From positions 2,914,001-2,978,000 of the forward strand of contig NZ_UHIY01000001.1 of the NCBI RefSeq assembly GCF_900460525.1: 64,000 nt of DNA, given 5' to 3'. This DNA is from Yersinia kristensenii (GTDB lineage: Bacteria; Pseudomonadota; Gammaproteobacteria; Enterobacterales; Enterobacteriaceae). Numbering within the stretch: the stretch's first letter is position 1; each line of letters opens with the position of its first letter. Below the pieces are notes generated by a model, which did no database searches, was not told where the DNA came from, and saw only the letters and a program-made list of their open reading frames with translations. Made by a program: the position numbers and the translations under genes. This document shows, one piece after another, positions 45,264 through 54,725 of the stretch.

Positions 45264-46286
45264 TTATATCCCTACCTTATGACGTTGGCCCCAGGCCGTC
45301 ACACTGATACTGATGACAATCACCAGACCGATAACCACGGTGTGCCAGTACGACGAAATCCCCAGTAAATTCAAACCATTCTGCAATATTGCCAGCAATA
45401 TCACCCCCAGCAGAGTACCGGTCAAGGTGCCGCGCCCGCCGATAATACTGGTGCCGCCCAGCACTACCGCCGCCAGTACCGTGAGTTCATAACCGAGCAG
45501 AGAATCGGGGGCCACCGTTAAGACGGTGTAAGACTGCACGACACCGGCGATACCGGATAAAAAGCCCATATAACCATAAACAAACAGCTGTAGCTTAAGA
45601 ATGCTGAACCCCATGCGGGAGGCCGCTTCCTGATTACCGCCTAATGCATAAATTTGCCGACCAATGCTGGTGCGAGTCATCAGCAAGGCTGTGACAATAA
45701 TGGTCGTCAGCAAAGTCAAAATCGGCAGTGAAAGGCCATATTCATAGCCATCAGCAGCGGTAAAGGCGAACAGCATCGGCCCATGTTCGAACCATTCTGG
45801 GTAGGTATACAGCCAAATCCCTCGGCTGAGATACAGCAGTAATCCGTAGAATATATTCAGCGTGGAAATGGTAATAATGATGGACGGTACGCGCAGGCGA
45901 TTAACTAACAGCGCATTAATTAGCCCCAGTAATAAGCCGATACCGCCTGCCAGCGCGAATGCTACCGGGAAGTTGCCACCGAACTTCACAATTAATGTCA
46001 CCATGACATATTGTGAGATGATGGTCATCGCCGGGAATGAAATATCAATACCGCCAGAAATCAACACGATAAATAAGCCACAGGCCAAAATGGTCAACAT
46101 GGCATAGTTATTTATCAAGTCATAAATATTGGCTAGAGTCAGAAAATCGGGACTGGCGAAAGCCAGGTAAGTCGAAATAACCAATATAGTGAAAGCCAGC
46201 ATGACTTCATGGCGTTTCAGATGTTCTTTATTGAATAAACCTGTTTTACCGACATCCGATTTATTGAGTGCATGGGGATTAGCCAT
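45264..46286 (-). CDS. Sugar-type ABC importer, first permease
   Basis: Inner-membrane permease of 340 residues with about ten hydrophobic segments, same class as the following gene. GLFIVLISGGIDISFPAMTIISQY lies near residue 70, the coupling loop ALGGNQEAASRMGFSI is near residue 205, and ELTVLAAVVLGGTSIIGGRGTLTG closes the family pattern. ATG 46286 overlaps the ATPase 3' end by eight bases. Sequence differs clearly from the second permease, so the pair is not a recent duplication. Confidence 0.9.
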   Translation of the reverse strand: MANPHALNKSDVGKTGLFNKEHLKRHEVMLAFTILVISTYLAFASPDFLTLANIYDLINNYAMLTILACGLFIVLISGGIDISFPAMTIISQYVMVTLIVKFGGNFPVAFALAGGIGLLLGLINALLVNRLRVPSIIITISTLNIFYGLLLYLSRGIWLYTYPEWFEHGPMLFAFTAADGYEYGLSLPILTLLTTIIVTALLMTRTSIGRQIYALGGNQEAASRMGFSILKLQLFVYGYMGFLSGIAGVVQSYTVLTVAPDSLLGYELTVLAAVVLGGTSIIGGRGTLTGTLLGVILLAILQNGLNLLGISSYWHTVVIGLVIVISISVTAWGQRHKVGI

Positions 46287-47760
46287 TTACTACCTCCGCA
46301 ATGGCTGCTTCGCTGCTGTTACTCGGCAAGAACTCCTGCACAAGTCGCCCGGCCCGCATAACTAAAATGCGGTGGCTGTTAAAATAAGCTTCATCAATCT
46401 CATCACACACCATCAACACCGCAATACCGCGTGCTGACAACGCATTGATAATATTATAAATACCGGCTTTATTGGCGATATCTACCCCCACTGTTGGGGA
46501 GTCGAGGATCAATATTTGTGGCTCAGTTGCCAGCCATTTGGCGATAGCAATGCGCTGCGCATTTCCGCCGGATAAGGTATTGACCGGCAAGTCACTGCTG
46601 CCAATTTTAATCGACAGATGCTTTACCATATCTTCGACCAAGGTATCGACCCGTTCAGTACGCATCAGGTGGAAGGTGTTTTTCAGTCGGTGTAAAACCG
46701 TAGCGCTGATATTGTCGCGGATTGATTGCGCCATAATCAGCCCGGTACTCATGCGGTCTTCCGAAACATAACCCACACCGGCGGCGATGGCATCGCGGTT
46801 ACTGCTGAAATACATTGGCTTATCATTGATACGAATGGTGCCTGACTCGGGTGTGGTTAAACCGAATAAACTAAGACACAGCTCGGTTCGGCCGGAACCC
46901 AATAAGCCAACCAGCGAGATAATTTCGCCCGGATGTAAAGTCAGTGAGATATTGTGATATTCGTTCCCTCGGGAAAGTTCTTCCACCACCAACACGGGAG
47001 GACGTGCCGTGTTGTAAGCGGGTAACACCTGAAAATCAAACTTCATGCCGGTCATTAGCCAGGCCAGCCGTGGGTTATCTACTTCAGCGGCGGGGTAGGT
47101 TCCGACCCAATTACCATCTTTTAACACCGTAATGCGGTCTGAAATTTCCAGCACTTCACTCAACCGGTGGCTAACAAATACCACGCAAATATTGCGTGAT
47201 TTCAGCTCATGCACCACCCGCAGCAAGCCGTTAACTTCTTGCCGGGTCAGTGACGCGGTGGGTTCATCCATCACAATCAGGCGCGCATCTTGTGCCAGCG
47301 CACGACAGATAGCGACCAACTGCTTCTGGGCGATGGGTAAATCCTCAACCAATGCATCCAGATTAAGATGGGCATCAATGCTATTGATTACGCGCTCGGC
47401 GGTTTCCCGCATCTGACGTTTATTCACCCACAGATGATGATGATAGTGATTCATGGCGATATTCTCAGCCACGGTCAGATTCGGGAATAATGATAAATCC
47501 TGATAAATTACCTGAATCCCCAGCCGGACAGATTCAATCGGAGTCAGGGTTGAATAAGTTTTGCCATCGACAGTTATCGCGGCCTCGGCATCGGGTTGAT
47601 AAACACCGGAAATAATCTTGATCAGTGTAGATTTGCCACAACCGTTTTGCCCTGCAAGGCAATGAACCTCACCCGGTAACAGGGTCATGGCCACCTTATT
47701 CAGCGCTTTAACGCCATAAAAGGTTTTACTGATATTTTCCAGGGTAATAAATGGCTGCAT
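46279..47760 (-). CDS. Sugar-type ABC importer, double ATPase
   Basis: Fused ATPase of 493 residues. Domain 1 has Walker A GQNGCGKST (about residue 38) and LIVMDEPTASL. Domain 2 has the degenerate Walker A GLLGSGRTE (about residue 288), signature LSGGNAQRIAIAKWL and LILDSPTVGVD, with Ser replacing Glu in the second Walker B, a common state for the inactive half in this class. ATG 47760. It lies 237 bp downstream of the binding-protein gene, the space being filled by two hairpins that may lower its expression relative to the binding protein. Confidence 0.92.
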   Translation of the reverse strand: MQPFITLENISKTFYGVKALNKVAMTLLPGEVHCLAGQNGCGKSTLIKIISGVYQPDAEAAITVDGKTYSTLTPIESVRLGIQVIYQDLSLFPNLTVAENIAMNHYHHHLWVNKRQMRETAERVINSIDAHLNLDALVEDLPIAQKQLVAICRALAQDARLIVMDEPTASLTRQEVNGLLRVVHELKSRNICVVFVSHRLSEVLEISDRITVLKDGNWVGTYPAAEVDNPRLAWLMTGMKFDFQVLPAYNTARPPVLVVEELSRGNEYHNISLTLHPGEIISLVGLLGSGRTELCLSLFGLTTPESGTIRINDKPMYFSSNRDAIAAGVGYVSEDRMSTGLIMAQSIRDNISATVLHRLKNTFHLMRTERVDTLVEDMVKHLSIKIGSSDLPVNTLSGGNAQRIAIAKWLATEPQILILDSPTVGVDIANKAGIYNIINALSARGIAVLMVCDEIDEAYFNSHRILVMRAGRLVQEFLPSNSSEAAIAEVVNG

Positions 47761-47825
47761 AGATCCTCTGGATACAAATAGATGCTATCTAAATCATAAA
47801 AAGCCAGACAAGGCACTGCAGCAAT

Positions 47826-47934
47826 GAGGCTGTAGCAATATCAATTGAAGGGGAAGCGTTCCGTTGGGGTCGTAGCGGCGTAAGCCGCCGGAGTGCCCCT
47901 AGGAGCGTTAAACCCTTCAGCCCTCTAACTTATT
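47826..47934. repeat. 109-bp imperfect palindrome between binding-protein and ATPase genes
   Basis: Nested inverted pairs share one centre: GAGGCTG with CAGCCCTC (outer), TGAAGGG with CCCTTCA, GGGG with CCCC, and GCGGC/GCCGC around GTAA. A T-run (eight T from 47941) follows on the plus strand. It sits where REP/BIME elements often balance expression inside transport operons. Confidence 0.6.
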
Positions 47935-47956
47935 GGCTGGTTTTTTTTATTAATTA

Positions 47957-47982
47957 CGGAGCCAAACCGGAGTTCGGCTCCG
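47957..47982 (-). terminator. Hairpin just after the binding-protein gene
   Basis: CGGAGCC at 47957-47963 pairs with GGCTCCG at 47976-47982, with an inner CCGG-containing loop. It lies 15 bases after the binding-protein stop. No U-run follows on the minus strand, so it is more likely an attenuating or stabilising hairpin than a full terminator. Confidence 0.55.
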
Positions 47983-47997
47983 CCATAACTCAGTGAA

Positions 47998-48981
47998 TCA
48001 ATACAGTGAATCCACGTTATCTTTGGTCACGCGTAACACATTATGGAATTGAATCAGACGCTTATCCTGATCAACTTCCGCTTTACCCACGCCAGGAATG
48101 TCCATGCCGGTTTCGATTTTCTCGCCTTTCAGCACTTTATCGGCCACCGCAGTCATCGCATAACCGGCTGAACCTGGGTCATACGTCACCCCCATCGCGA
48201 TGTCACCACTTTTCACCAGCGATGCCGCCTGAGACGGGATCATCATGCCGAAGACATGAACATTGTTTTTCGCACGTTTTTCTTTCACTGCGCGCCCAGC
48301 ACCAATCGGGCCTTGTGAACCGAAAGCCACAATACCTTTCAAGTCACTGTGCGCTTTCATCAAATCCAGTGTGGTGCGGCGTGAGTCATCAATGCTCTCG
48401 GCGACCGGCATACGGCTGGTCACTTCAAACATTTCTGGGTAATGCTCTTTTTGGTATTTAACAAATAAATCTGCCCACAGGTTATGTTGTGGCACGGTCA
48501 GGCTGCCAACATAAATCACATAACCGCCTTTGCCGCCCATCGCTTTTGCCATTTCTTCCACATTATCTGCGGCAAACTTGGCGTTATCGATGATTTCAAT
48601 ATCCCAGTTAGCACTTGGCTGCCCCGGAGATTCGTTGGTTAACACCACGATACCGGCATCACGCGCTTTCTTAAATACTGGCTCCAGCACATCGGCATCG
48701 TTTGGTACAATGCTGATGGCACTGACTTTCTTGGCGATTAAATCTTCAATGATTTTAACTTGTTGTGGGGCATCAGTGCTGGAGGGGCCGACTTGATAGG
48801 CTTTGATCCCCAGATCTTTACCGGCCTTTTCCACCCCTTCACCCATGCGGTTGAACCACGGCATACCCGCGATTTTCGAGATATTGACGACTTCCACTTC
48901 TTGCGCCAATGCGCTGCCCGTGCAGGCGATCATGCTGAACAAGCTGGCCGCTAATAAGGTTTTTACACTCAGTTTTTTCAT
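47998..48981 (-). CDS. Sugar-type ABC importer, periplasmic binding protein
   Basis: Type I periplasmic binding protein of 327 residues. The signal peptide MKKLSVKTLLAASLFSMIAC... ends in ALA before QEVEVV. The mature start VVNISKIAGMPWFNRMGEGVEKAGKDLG, then YQVGPSSTDAPQQVKIIEDL and AISIVPNDADVLEPV, places it in the RhaS/LsrB-like subgroup (rhamnose- and AI-2-binding proteins) rather than with RbsB. The ligand cannot be read. First gene of the unit, 375 bp after pduX on the same strand, so it probably has its own promoter. Confidence 0.9.
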   Translation of the reverse strand: MKKLSVKTLLAASLFSMIACTGSALAQEVEVVNISKIAGMPWFNRMGEGVEKAGKDLGIKAYQVGPSSTDAPQQVKIIEDLIAKKVSAISIVPNDADVLEPVFKKARDAGIVVLTNESPGQPSANWDIEIIDNAKFAADNVEEMAKAMGGKGGYVIYVGSLTVPQHNLWADLFVKYQKEHYPEMFEVTSRMPVAESIDDSRRTTLDLMKAHSDLKGIVAFGSQGPIGAGRAVKEKRAKNNVHVFGMMIPSQAASLVKSGDIAMGVTYDPGSAGYAMTAVADKVLKGEKIETGMDIPGVGKAEVDQDKRLIQFHNVLRVTKDNVDSLY

Positions 48982-49356
48982 CCAAGACTCCCGGTGTTCA
49001 TTGTAGGTTGAGGCTATCGTAGTTTGGTGTTGGCGTAATATTCTGTATGACTTAAGTTATATTTATGTTTTTAAGAAAATGAAGATTTATTGGGAAGCAG
49101 ATTTTACATCTGCATTACATTCCCGTAGATGGACTCTACTGCCTCGGTAGCTATTTTCCCCATATCTTTGAATGCTATTTACATGGATTAAATGGCTGCT
49201 TTCCTGGTTTGTGACTGAGGTCATGATTCTGAGGGGGGGAGCAATGTGAGTTGCAGAGAAATAGTCAGCGTGAGGAGAATAACAGCGCGTCTAGCATGGA
49301 CATTCTGGTTTGATAATAATGGCGGTTAGCCAGAGTTGAATGTCGGCCTATGAAGT
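48982..49356. other. Control region of the ABC importer, after pduX
   Basis: About 375 bp without a gene. A perfect operator-like inverted repeat GCAGAT-TTTAC-ATCTGC lies at 49097-49113, about 116 bp upstream of the binding-protein ATG. A CRP-like TGTGA-N6-TCATG lies at 49210-49225. Neither position is tied to a promoter I can define. No clear terminator follows pduX. Confidence 0.4.
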
Positions 49357-50217
49357 CTATCTCACTCCGCCAGGGACCATGGTTAATAAGTGTTGGCGCG
49401 GATAATTTTGGCTGATATTGCGCTGATGTAATTGCCAATAAATTTGTTCTATATCATGAAGTTGGCGGTCTAATAGTAACCCCACCACACTGCCACTGTG
49501 TGCCACATTCAGCCCATATAGATCCAATTCCTCCACTAACGCCAATAGGGCGGGAAAATCCGGTTTGACCAGCAGATGCTGGCTGGCCTGTGCGCTAAGG
49601 GTGGTGGACTGGCCCAACAGGGCGTTATCGTGGCGCTCGGCGGCTTGAGTAAACAGTTGCCATGCCTGTTCCAGTGAGGCGGCACTTGCCAGCAGTGCCG
49701 TCTGGCGATGGCGACGATGATAATCCTCAGTATTGAGAATATGCGGGCTTTCCAGCAGCAGAATATCGACTTTCGGTTGCCAATCATAAGAAATCTGCGT
49801 GGCGGCGGTTTGGTGGTCAAACAAGGTCAGCTGTCGAAATAGGGTGCTGTCAGTGGGTTCAAGACTGACGCACAAGGCGGCAAGGGTGGCTTCTTCCAGT
49901 GTTTCCCCCAGATGACGGGCGGTGGCCAGTGCGGTGGCGGCAATGTCGGCGGTACTGCTGGCTAACCCTTTTGCCACTGGAATAGTGGAATCAAAATCGA
50001 TATGCAGGCCACGGGCGGTATCTGCCGGTTGGTCGAAGTAAGCCAGTACCGCCCTCAGCATCTGGCGCATCCGTGGCCGTTCGTGGCAGCCCGGAGCTCC
50101 GTCGGTAACTGACACCGTGCTAAACCAGTTTACTGGGCAGGAAATCAGTTTTTCCCCACCCAGTATCCAGCCCTGAATTAACTCACCACAGGACGCGGGG
50201 CAGCGGGCTTCAGCCAT
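49357..50217 (-). CDS. pduX: PduX, L-threonine kinase
   Basis: GHMP kinase that phosphorylates L-threonine, which CobD then decarboxylates to aminopropanol phosphate for the B12 nucleotide loop. The ATP motif is PVAKGLASSTADIAATALA (about residue 90), and EARCPASCGELIQGWILGGEKL is the family N-terminus. I start at ATG 50217 (286 residues), overlapping cobD by eight bases; a GTG at 50268 gives 303 residues, nearer the Salmonella length, and cannot be excluded. Adjacent to cobD, its functional partner. Last gene of the pdu unit. Confidence 0.92.
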   Translation of the reverse strand: MAEARCPASCGELIQGWILGGEKLISCPVNWFSTVSVTDGAPGCHERPRMRQMLRAVLAYFDQPADTARGLHIDFDSTIPVAKGLASSTADIAATALATARHLGETLEEATLAALCVSLEPTDSTLFRQLTLFDHQTAATQISYDWQPKVDILLLESPHILNTEDYHRRHRQTALLASAASLEQAWQLFTQAAERHDNALLGQSTTLSAQASQHLLVKPDFPALLALVEELDLYGLNVAHSGSVVGLLLDRQLHDIEQIYWQLHQRNISQNYPRQHLLTMVPGGVR

Positions 50218-51283
50218 GACCCAAAACCTGTTGTAAGGCGATGACCAGCCGCTGATTATCCGCCGCACTTTTGATGGCTACGCGGTAGTAGTCACGGCTC
50301 AGCCCGGGATAATTGGCACAATGGCGAATCAAAATATGCTGCTGTAATAATGCCTGTTGCAAATCAATTTCCGGCCTTAGACAGCGTAGGAAAATATAAT
50401 TGGCGCATCCTTGCCACACCTGCAACGCGGGTAAGGCAGCTAAGTGCTGATATAACCAAGGCCGCTGTTCTGCGAGCCATTCATGAGTGGCCTGAATATA
50501 AGGCTGGTCATCGAGAATAATCTCACCCGCCAACGCGGCAAAGGCATTGATAGTCCAGGGTTCACGCTGCTGTTTCATTTGCTGGATGCCCGCCAGATTG
50601 CCACTGAGCAGGTAACCCAAACGCAGCCCCGGAATAGCGAAAAATTTGGTCAGCGAGCGCAAGATATAAAGATGGGGGAAATCCGCCAATTGCGGGATAA
50701 GCCCCGGCGCATCCGGCAGAAAATCAATGAAGGCTTCATCAACAATTAATGCAATTTGGTATTGGTGGCAGCACTGCACAATGGCTTGCAACAGCATCGC
50801 ATCCGGCATCAGGCCGGTGGGGTTATTCGGCGTCGCAAGAAACAAGCAGTCAGGGCGTAATTGCACTAAAACGTCTAACAGCCGCTCATCGGGCTGATAG
50901 CCATCGGCTTCACTCATCGGATAATCATGAATCTGGCAACCCACCCGTTGCAGGGCGCGGCGATACTCAGCAAAGCCCGGTGTCAACAGCAGGGCGCTGC
51001 GCGGCTGCAAATGCTGCACCACGGCATAAATCAGTTCAGTGGCCCCATTGCCCGCCATGATATTTTCTGGCAAACAATGGTGAGCGCGGGCCAGTGCACT
51101 GTGCAATTGGCGATACTCAACATCCGGGTAGCGCTCGGCACGCGCCAACTGCTCCACAATGGCGGTTTTTAGCGAGTTTGGCATCCCCAGCGGGTTAATA
51201 TTGGCACTGAAATCAATGATATTTTCTGCATCTGTCCCGATTTTCAGTGCCATTTCCAGCACATTGCCGCCATGTTCGCTCAT
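50210..51283 (-). CDS. cobD: CobD, threonine-phosphate decarboxylase
   Basis: PLP enzyme of the class I/II aminotransferase fold, 357 residues, that makes (R)-1-amino-2-propanol phosphate for cobalamin. The opening EHGGNVLEMALKIG, FSANINPLGMPNSLK, the PLP loop ATPNNPTGLM and the Schiff-base lysine in ILRSLTKFFAIPGLRLGYLLS are CobD-like. It is a distant paralogue of hisC in this window. ATG 51283, 31 bp after the SUMT gene. In Salmonella cobD lies in the cob region rather than at the end of pdu. Confidence 0.93.
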   Translation of the reverse strand: MSEHGGNVLEMALKIGTDAENIIDFSANINPLGMPNSLKTAIVEQLARAERYPDVEYRQLHSALARAHHCLPENIMAGNGATELIYAVVQHLQPRSALLLTPGFAEYRRALQRVGCQIHDYPMSEADGYQPDERLLDVLVQLRPDCLFLATPNNPTGLMPDAMLLQAIVQCCHQYQIALIVDEAFIDFLPDAPGLIPQLADFPHLYILRSLTKFFAIPGLRLGYLLSGNLAGIQQMKQQREPWTINAFAALAGEIILDDQPYIQATHEWLAEQRPWLYQHLAALPALQVWQGCANYIFLRCLRPEIDLQQALLQQHILIRHCANYPGLSRDYYRVAIKSAADNQRLVIALQQVLGHG

Positions 51284-51314
51284 TGCTGTTTTATTCCCCC
51301 TATAGCATGTGTGT

Positions 51315-52097
51315 TCAGAGTACCATAAGCGAGGGAGTTGAGTTTAGTGACAGTATTTCTGGAGTGAATGCCAGAATCTCGCGCAAGCGCACCACATCAC
51401 CAATCACAATCAGCGCTGGGGCGGATAACCCTTGCGCCGCCACTTGATCCGCTAAGGTGGTCAGGGTGCCACTGGCCACCTGTTGCTGTTGGTGGCTGGC
51501 ATACATCACCACTGCGGCGGGTGTGCTCGCTGCTTTACCCGCGGCAATCAATTGCTGGCAAATGGGGGTCAGTTGCGTCATTCCCATCAGGATAATCAGT
51601 GTGCCTTCCAGTTTTGCCAATGTTGCCCAGTCCTGTGGTTCATTGCCTTGGCGCAAGTGGCCGGTAACCACATGAAAACCAGAAGCATAATCGCGATGAG
51701 TGACTGGGATCCCCGCATAGGCCAGCCCGCCGATGGCGGAGCTTATCCCCGGCACCACTTCAAATGGAATATCCGCCAATGCCAGCGCTTCGGCTTCTTC
51801 GCCGCCACGCCCGAATACATAAGGGTCGCCGCCTTTGAGCCGCACCACATTCAGGCCGCGCTGGGCGCAATCCACCAGAATCTGATTGATTTGTGTTTGC
51901 GGCACCAAATGATGATGGGGCGTTTTACCCACATTGATCATTTCGCACCCGTCCGGGGCTTCAGCTAATAATTCTTCACAAACTAACCGGTCATATACCA
52001 GTGCTTCGGCGCGGCGAATGGCATGTAATCCTTTTACTGTAATCAGTGCCGCATCCCCCGGCCCCGCGCCTACTAGCCAAACTTTCCCACTTTTCAT
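51315..52097 (-). CDS. cobA: Uroporphyrinogen-III C-methyltransferase (SUMT, CobA type)
   Basis: SAM-dependent methylation of uroporphyrinogen III to precorrin-2, the entry to cobalamin and siroheme. It is a 260-residue free-standing SUMT equivalent to the C-terminal domain of CysG. VWLVGAGPGDAALITVKGLHAI is the N-terminal SAM motif, VVRLKGGDPYVFGRGGEE follows near residue 85, and VPGISSAIGGLAYAGIPVTHRD near 125. I take ATG 52097 (MKSGKVWLVGAG) with GAGAGG upstream; an ATG 12 bases earlier overlaps the pduW stop. Note that E. coli uses the name cobA for a different enzyme. Confidence 0.92.
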   Translation of the reverse strand: MKSGKVWLVGAGPGDAALITVKGLHAIRRAEALVYDRLVCEELLAEAPDGCEMINVGKTPHHHLVPQTQINQILVDCAQRGLNVVRLKGGDPYVFGRGGEEAEALALADIPFEVVPGISSAIGGLAYAGIPVTHRDYASGFHVVTGHLRQGNEPQDWATLAKLEGTLIILMGMTQLTPICQQLIAAGKAASTPAAVVMYASHQQQQVASGTLTTLADQVAAQGLSAPALIVIGDVVRLREILAFTPEILSLNSTPSLMVL

Positions 52098-52105
52098 ATT
52101 GCCTC

Positions 52106-53344
<1,239 letters not shown>

Positions 53345-53353
53345 TTAAATAAG

Positions 53354-53788
53354 TCATAAGGGATTCAAATAGGTCATAAGGTCAGTTAACCCCTCGCCGG
53401 TTTGCGCCGAGGTAATAAAAATATGCTGTGCGCCCGCTTGAGTGAGGCAGTCCGCCGCCCAGCTCAGTTGATTTGGGTGGCTGACGGTATCGGCTTTGCT
53501 GATAATGCCAATCACCGGCTTATTGAAAACCTGTGCCAGCATCGGGGCAAACCAGCTCTGTGTTGCATCGGCATTTTGTACCAACCCCACTACATCGGCC
53601 TCACAAGCACTCGCCAGTAACGCACTGTATAAACAGCGGTTTTCCAGATACTCGCCCGGTGTGTCTATGGCATTGTCCTGCCAGATAATGGACTGGGTTT
53701 TCTGGTAATTCAGCGCCTCACCGTGTAAACGCTGAATCAGCGAAGTTTTGCCGCACTGACTGGGGCCAATCAACATGATGCGCTGCAT
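53354..53788 (-). CDS. pduV: PduV, Ras-like GTPase-fold protein
   Basis: EutP/PduV family protein of 144 residues. The P-loop is [14 protein letters not shown] at the N-terminus, [19 protein letters not shown] is switch-II-like, and IISKADT is the base-recognition motif. In Salmonella PduV associates with the outside of the microcompartment and influences its movement; catalytic importance is unclear. ATG 53788 lies four bases after pduU. Confidence 0.92.
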   Translation of the reverse strand: MQRIMLIGPSQCGKTSLIQRLHGEALNYQKTQSIIWQDNAIDTPGEYLENRCLYSALLASACEADVVGLVQNADATQSWFAPMLAQVFNKPVIGIISKADTVSHPNQLSWAADCLTQAGAQHIFITSAQTGEGLTDLMTYLNPL

Positions 53789-53792
53789 GGCA

Positions 53793-54143
53793 TTAAGTCC
53801 GGGTCATCGGACAGGCGGTAAATTTCATCATGTCGCCCAAAGTGTGAATCACCTGTTTTAGGGCGTATTCCACTGCGGAAACATCGCCGGTAAACACCAC
53901 TGCGCCAGTGAAGCGGTCAATAAAACCAATCTCAACCGCGCCAGATTTGGTGGCGATATCACTGGCAATAATCGAGGCCTCACTGGGGGTAATCGTCAGA
54001 ATGCCGATGGCGCTACTGATATCGTTTAGCCCCAGTTTTTTGTAAAGTGCCTTATTCGGGTTGGCTATCAGATGCGCCAGAGTGATCTGTTTGCCGGGGA
54101 CATATTCCTGAATCACGCGCTCGGGGGTACTGTTGGTTTCCAT
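53793..54143 (-). CDS. pduU: PduU, microcompartment shell protein
   Basis: Circularly permuted BMC-H shell protein, 116 residues from ATG 54143, the Salmonella length. [21 protein letters not shown] forms the N-terminal extension that makes a small beta-barrel on the hexamer, and [23 protein letters not shown] is the BMC core. AGGAGG lies just upstream, inside the end of pduT; the start ATG overlaps the pduT stop (TGATG). Confidence 0.95.
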   Translation of the reverse strand: METNSTPERVIQEYVPGKQITLAHLIANPNKALYKKLGLNDISSAIGILTITPSEASIIASDIATKSGAVEIGFIDRFTGAVVFTGDVSAVEYALKQVIHTLGDMMKFTACPMTRT

Positions 54144-54700
54144 CATGCCTCCTGAACTAACTGACGCCACAGCGCCTCATGGGGACGTGGGATCACTGAA
54201 CTGTAAATCAATAATCCCTTTTCACCGGCACATTGGCTGGCGACCTCGACGGCGGTTTGTACATCGGCAATATCGCCACTCAGTACCTGATAACATTTGC
54301 CGCCGATACCAAAAGCCATATGAATGCGCACCAGAGTGACATTGGCGGCTTTCACCGCTCGGTCGGCAGCAGTGATGCAGGCCACCACACTCCAGGTTTC
54401 CACCACACCTGCCGCCTGGCGGTTCTCCACCAGATTAAGGCCGCTGATGGCGGGTAATACTGACGAGTGAAGATTGGGCAGCACGATGCTGTCGACCAAT
54501 AAATGCCCGCTGTGCTGTTCACCATTTTGCACCGATTGCGTCACTGCTCCGATGTCGCCCCCGACCATCAATAAATACTTGCCGGGGCACAGCGTTTTGC
54601 TGACCAACAGGTCGACGTTAGCGCTTTTCAGCATCAGGTCGCAGACTTCCATCCCTTTGGCGATACTGCTTAATTCAACAATTCCAATGGCTTGTGACAT
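54143..54700 (-). CDS. pduT: PduT, tandem-domain shell protein with Fe-S site
   Basis: BMC-T trimeric shell protein with two BMC domains (about residues 1-90 and 95-180), 185 residues. Cys38 in [17 protein letters not shown] is at the same position as the cysteine that in Salmonella PduT binds a [4Fe-4S] cluster at the threefold axis, probably to move electrons across the shell, likely to PduS. ATG 54700, 25 bp after pduS. Confidence 0.95.
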   Translation of the reverse strand: MSQAIGIVELSSIAKGMEVCDLMLKSANVDLLVSKTLCPGKYLLMVGGDIGAVTQSVQNGEQHSGHLLVDSIVLPNLHSSVLPAISGLNLVENRQAAGVVETWSVVACITAADRAVKAANVTLVRIHMAFGIGGKCYQVLSGDIADVQTAVEVASQCAGEKGLLIYSSVIPRPHEALWRQLVQEA

Positions 54701-54725
54701 GCCGATTCCTCTTTAAAAAACACGG

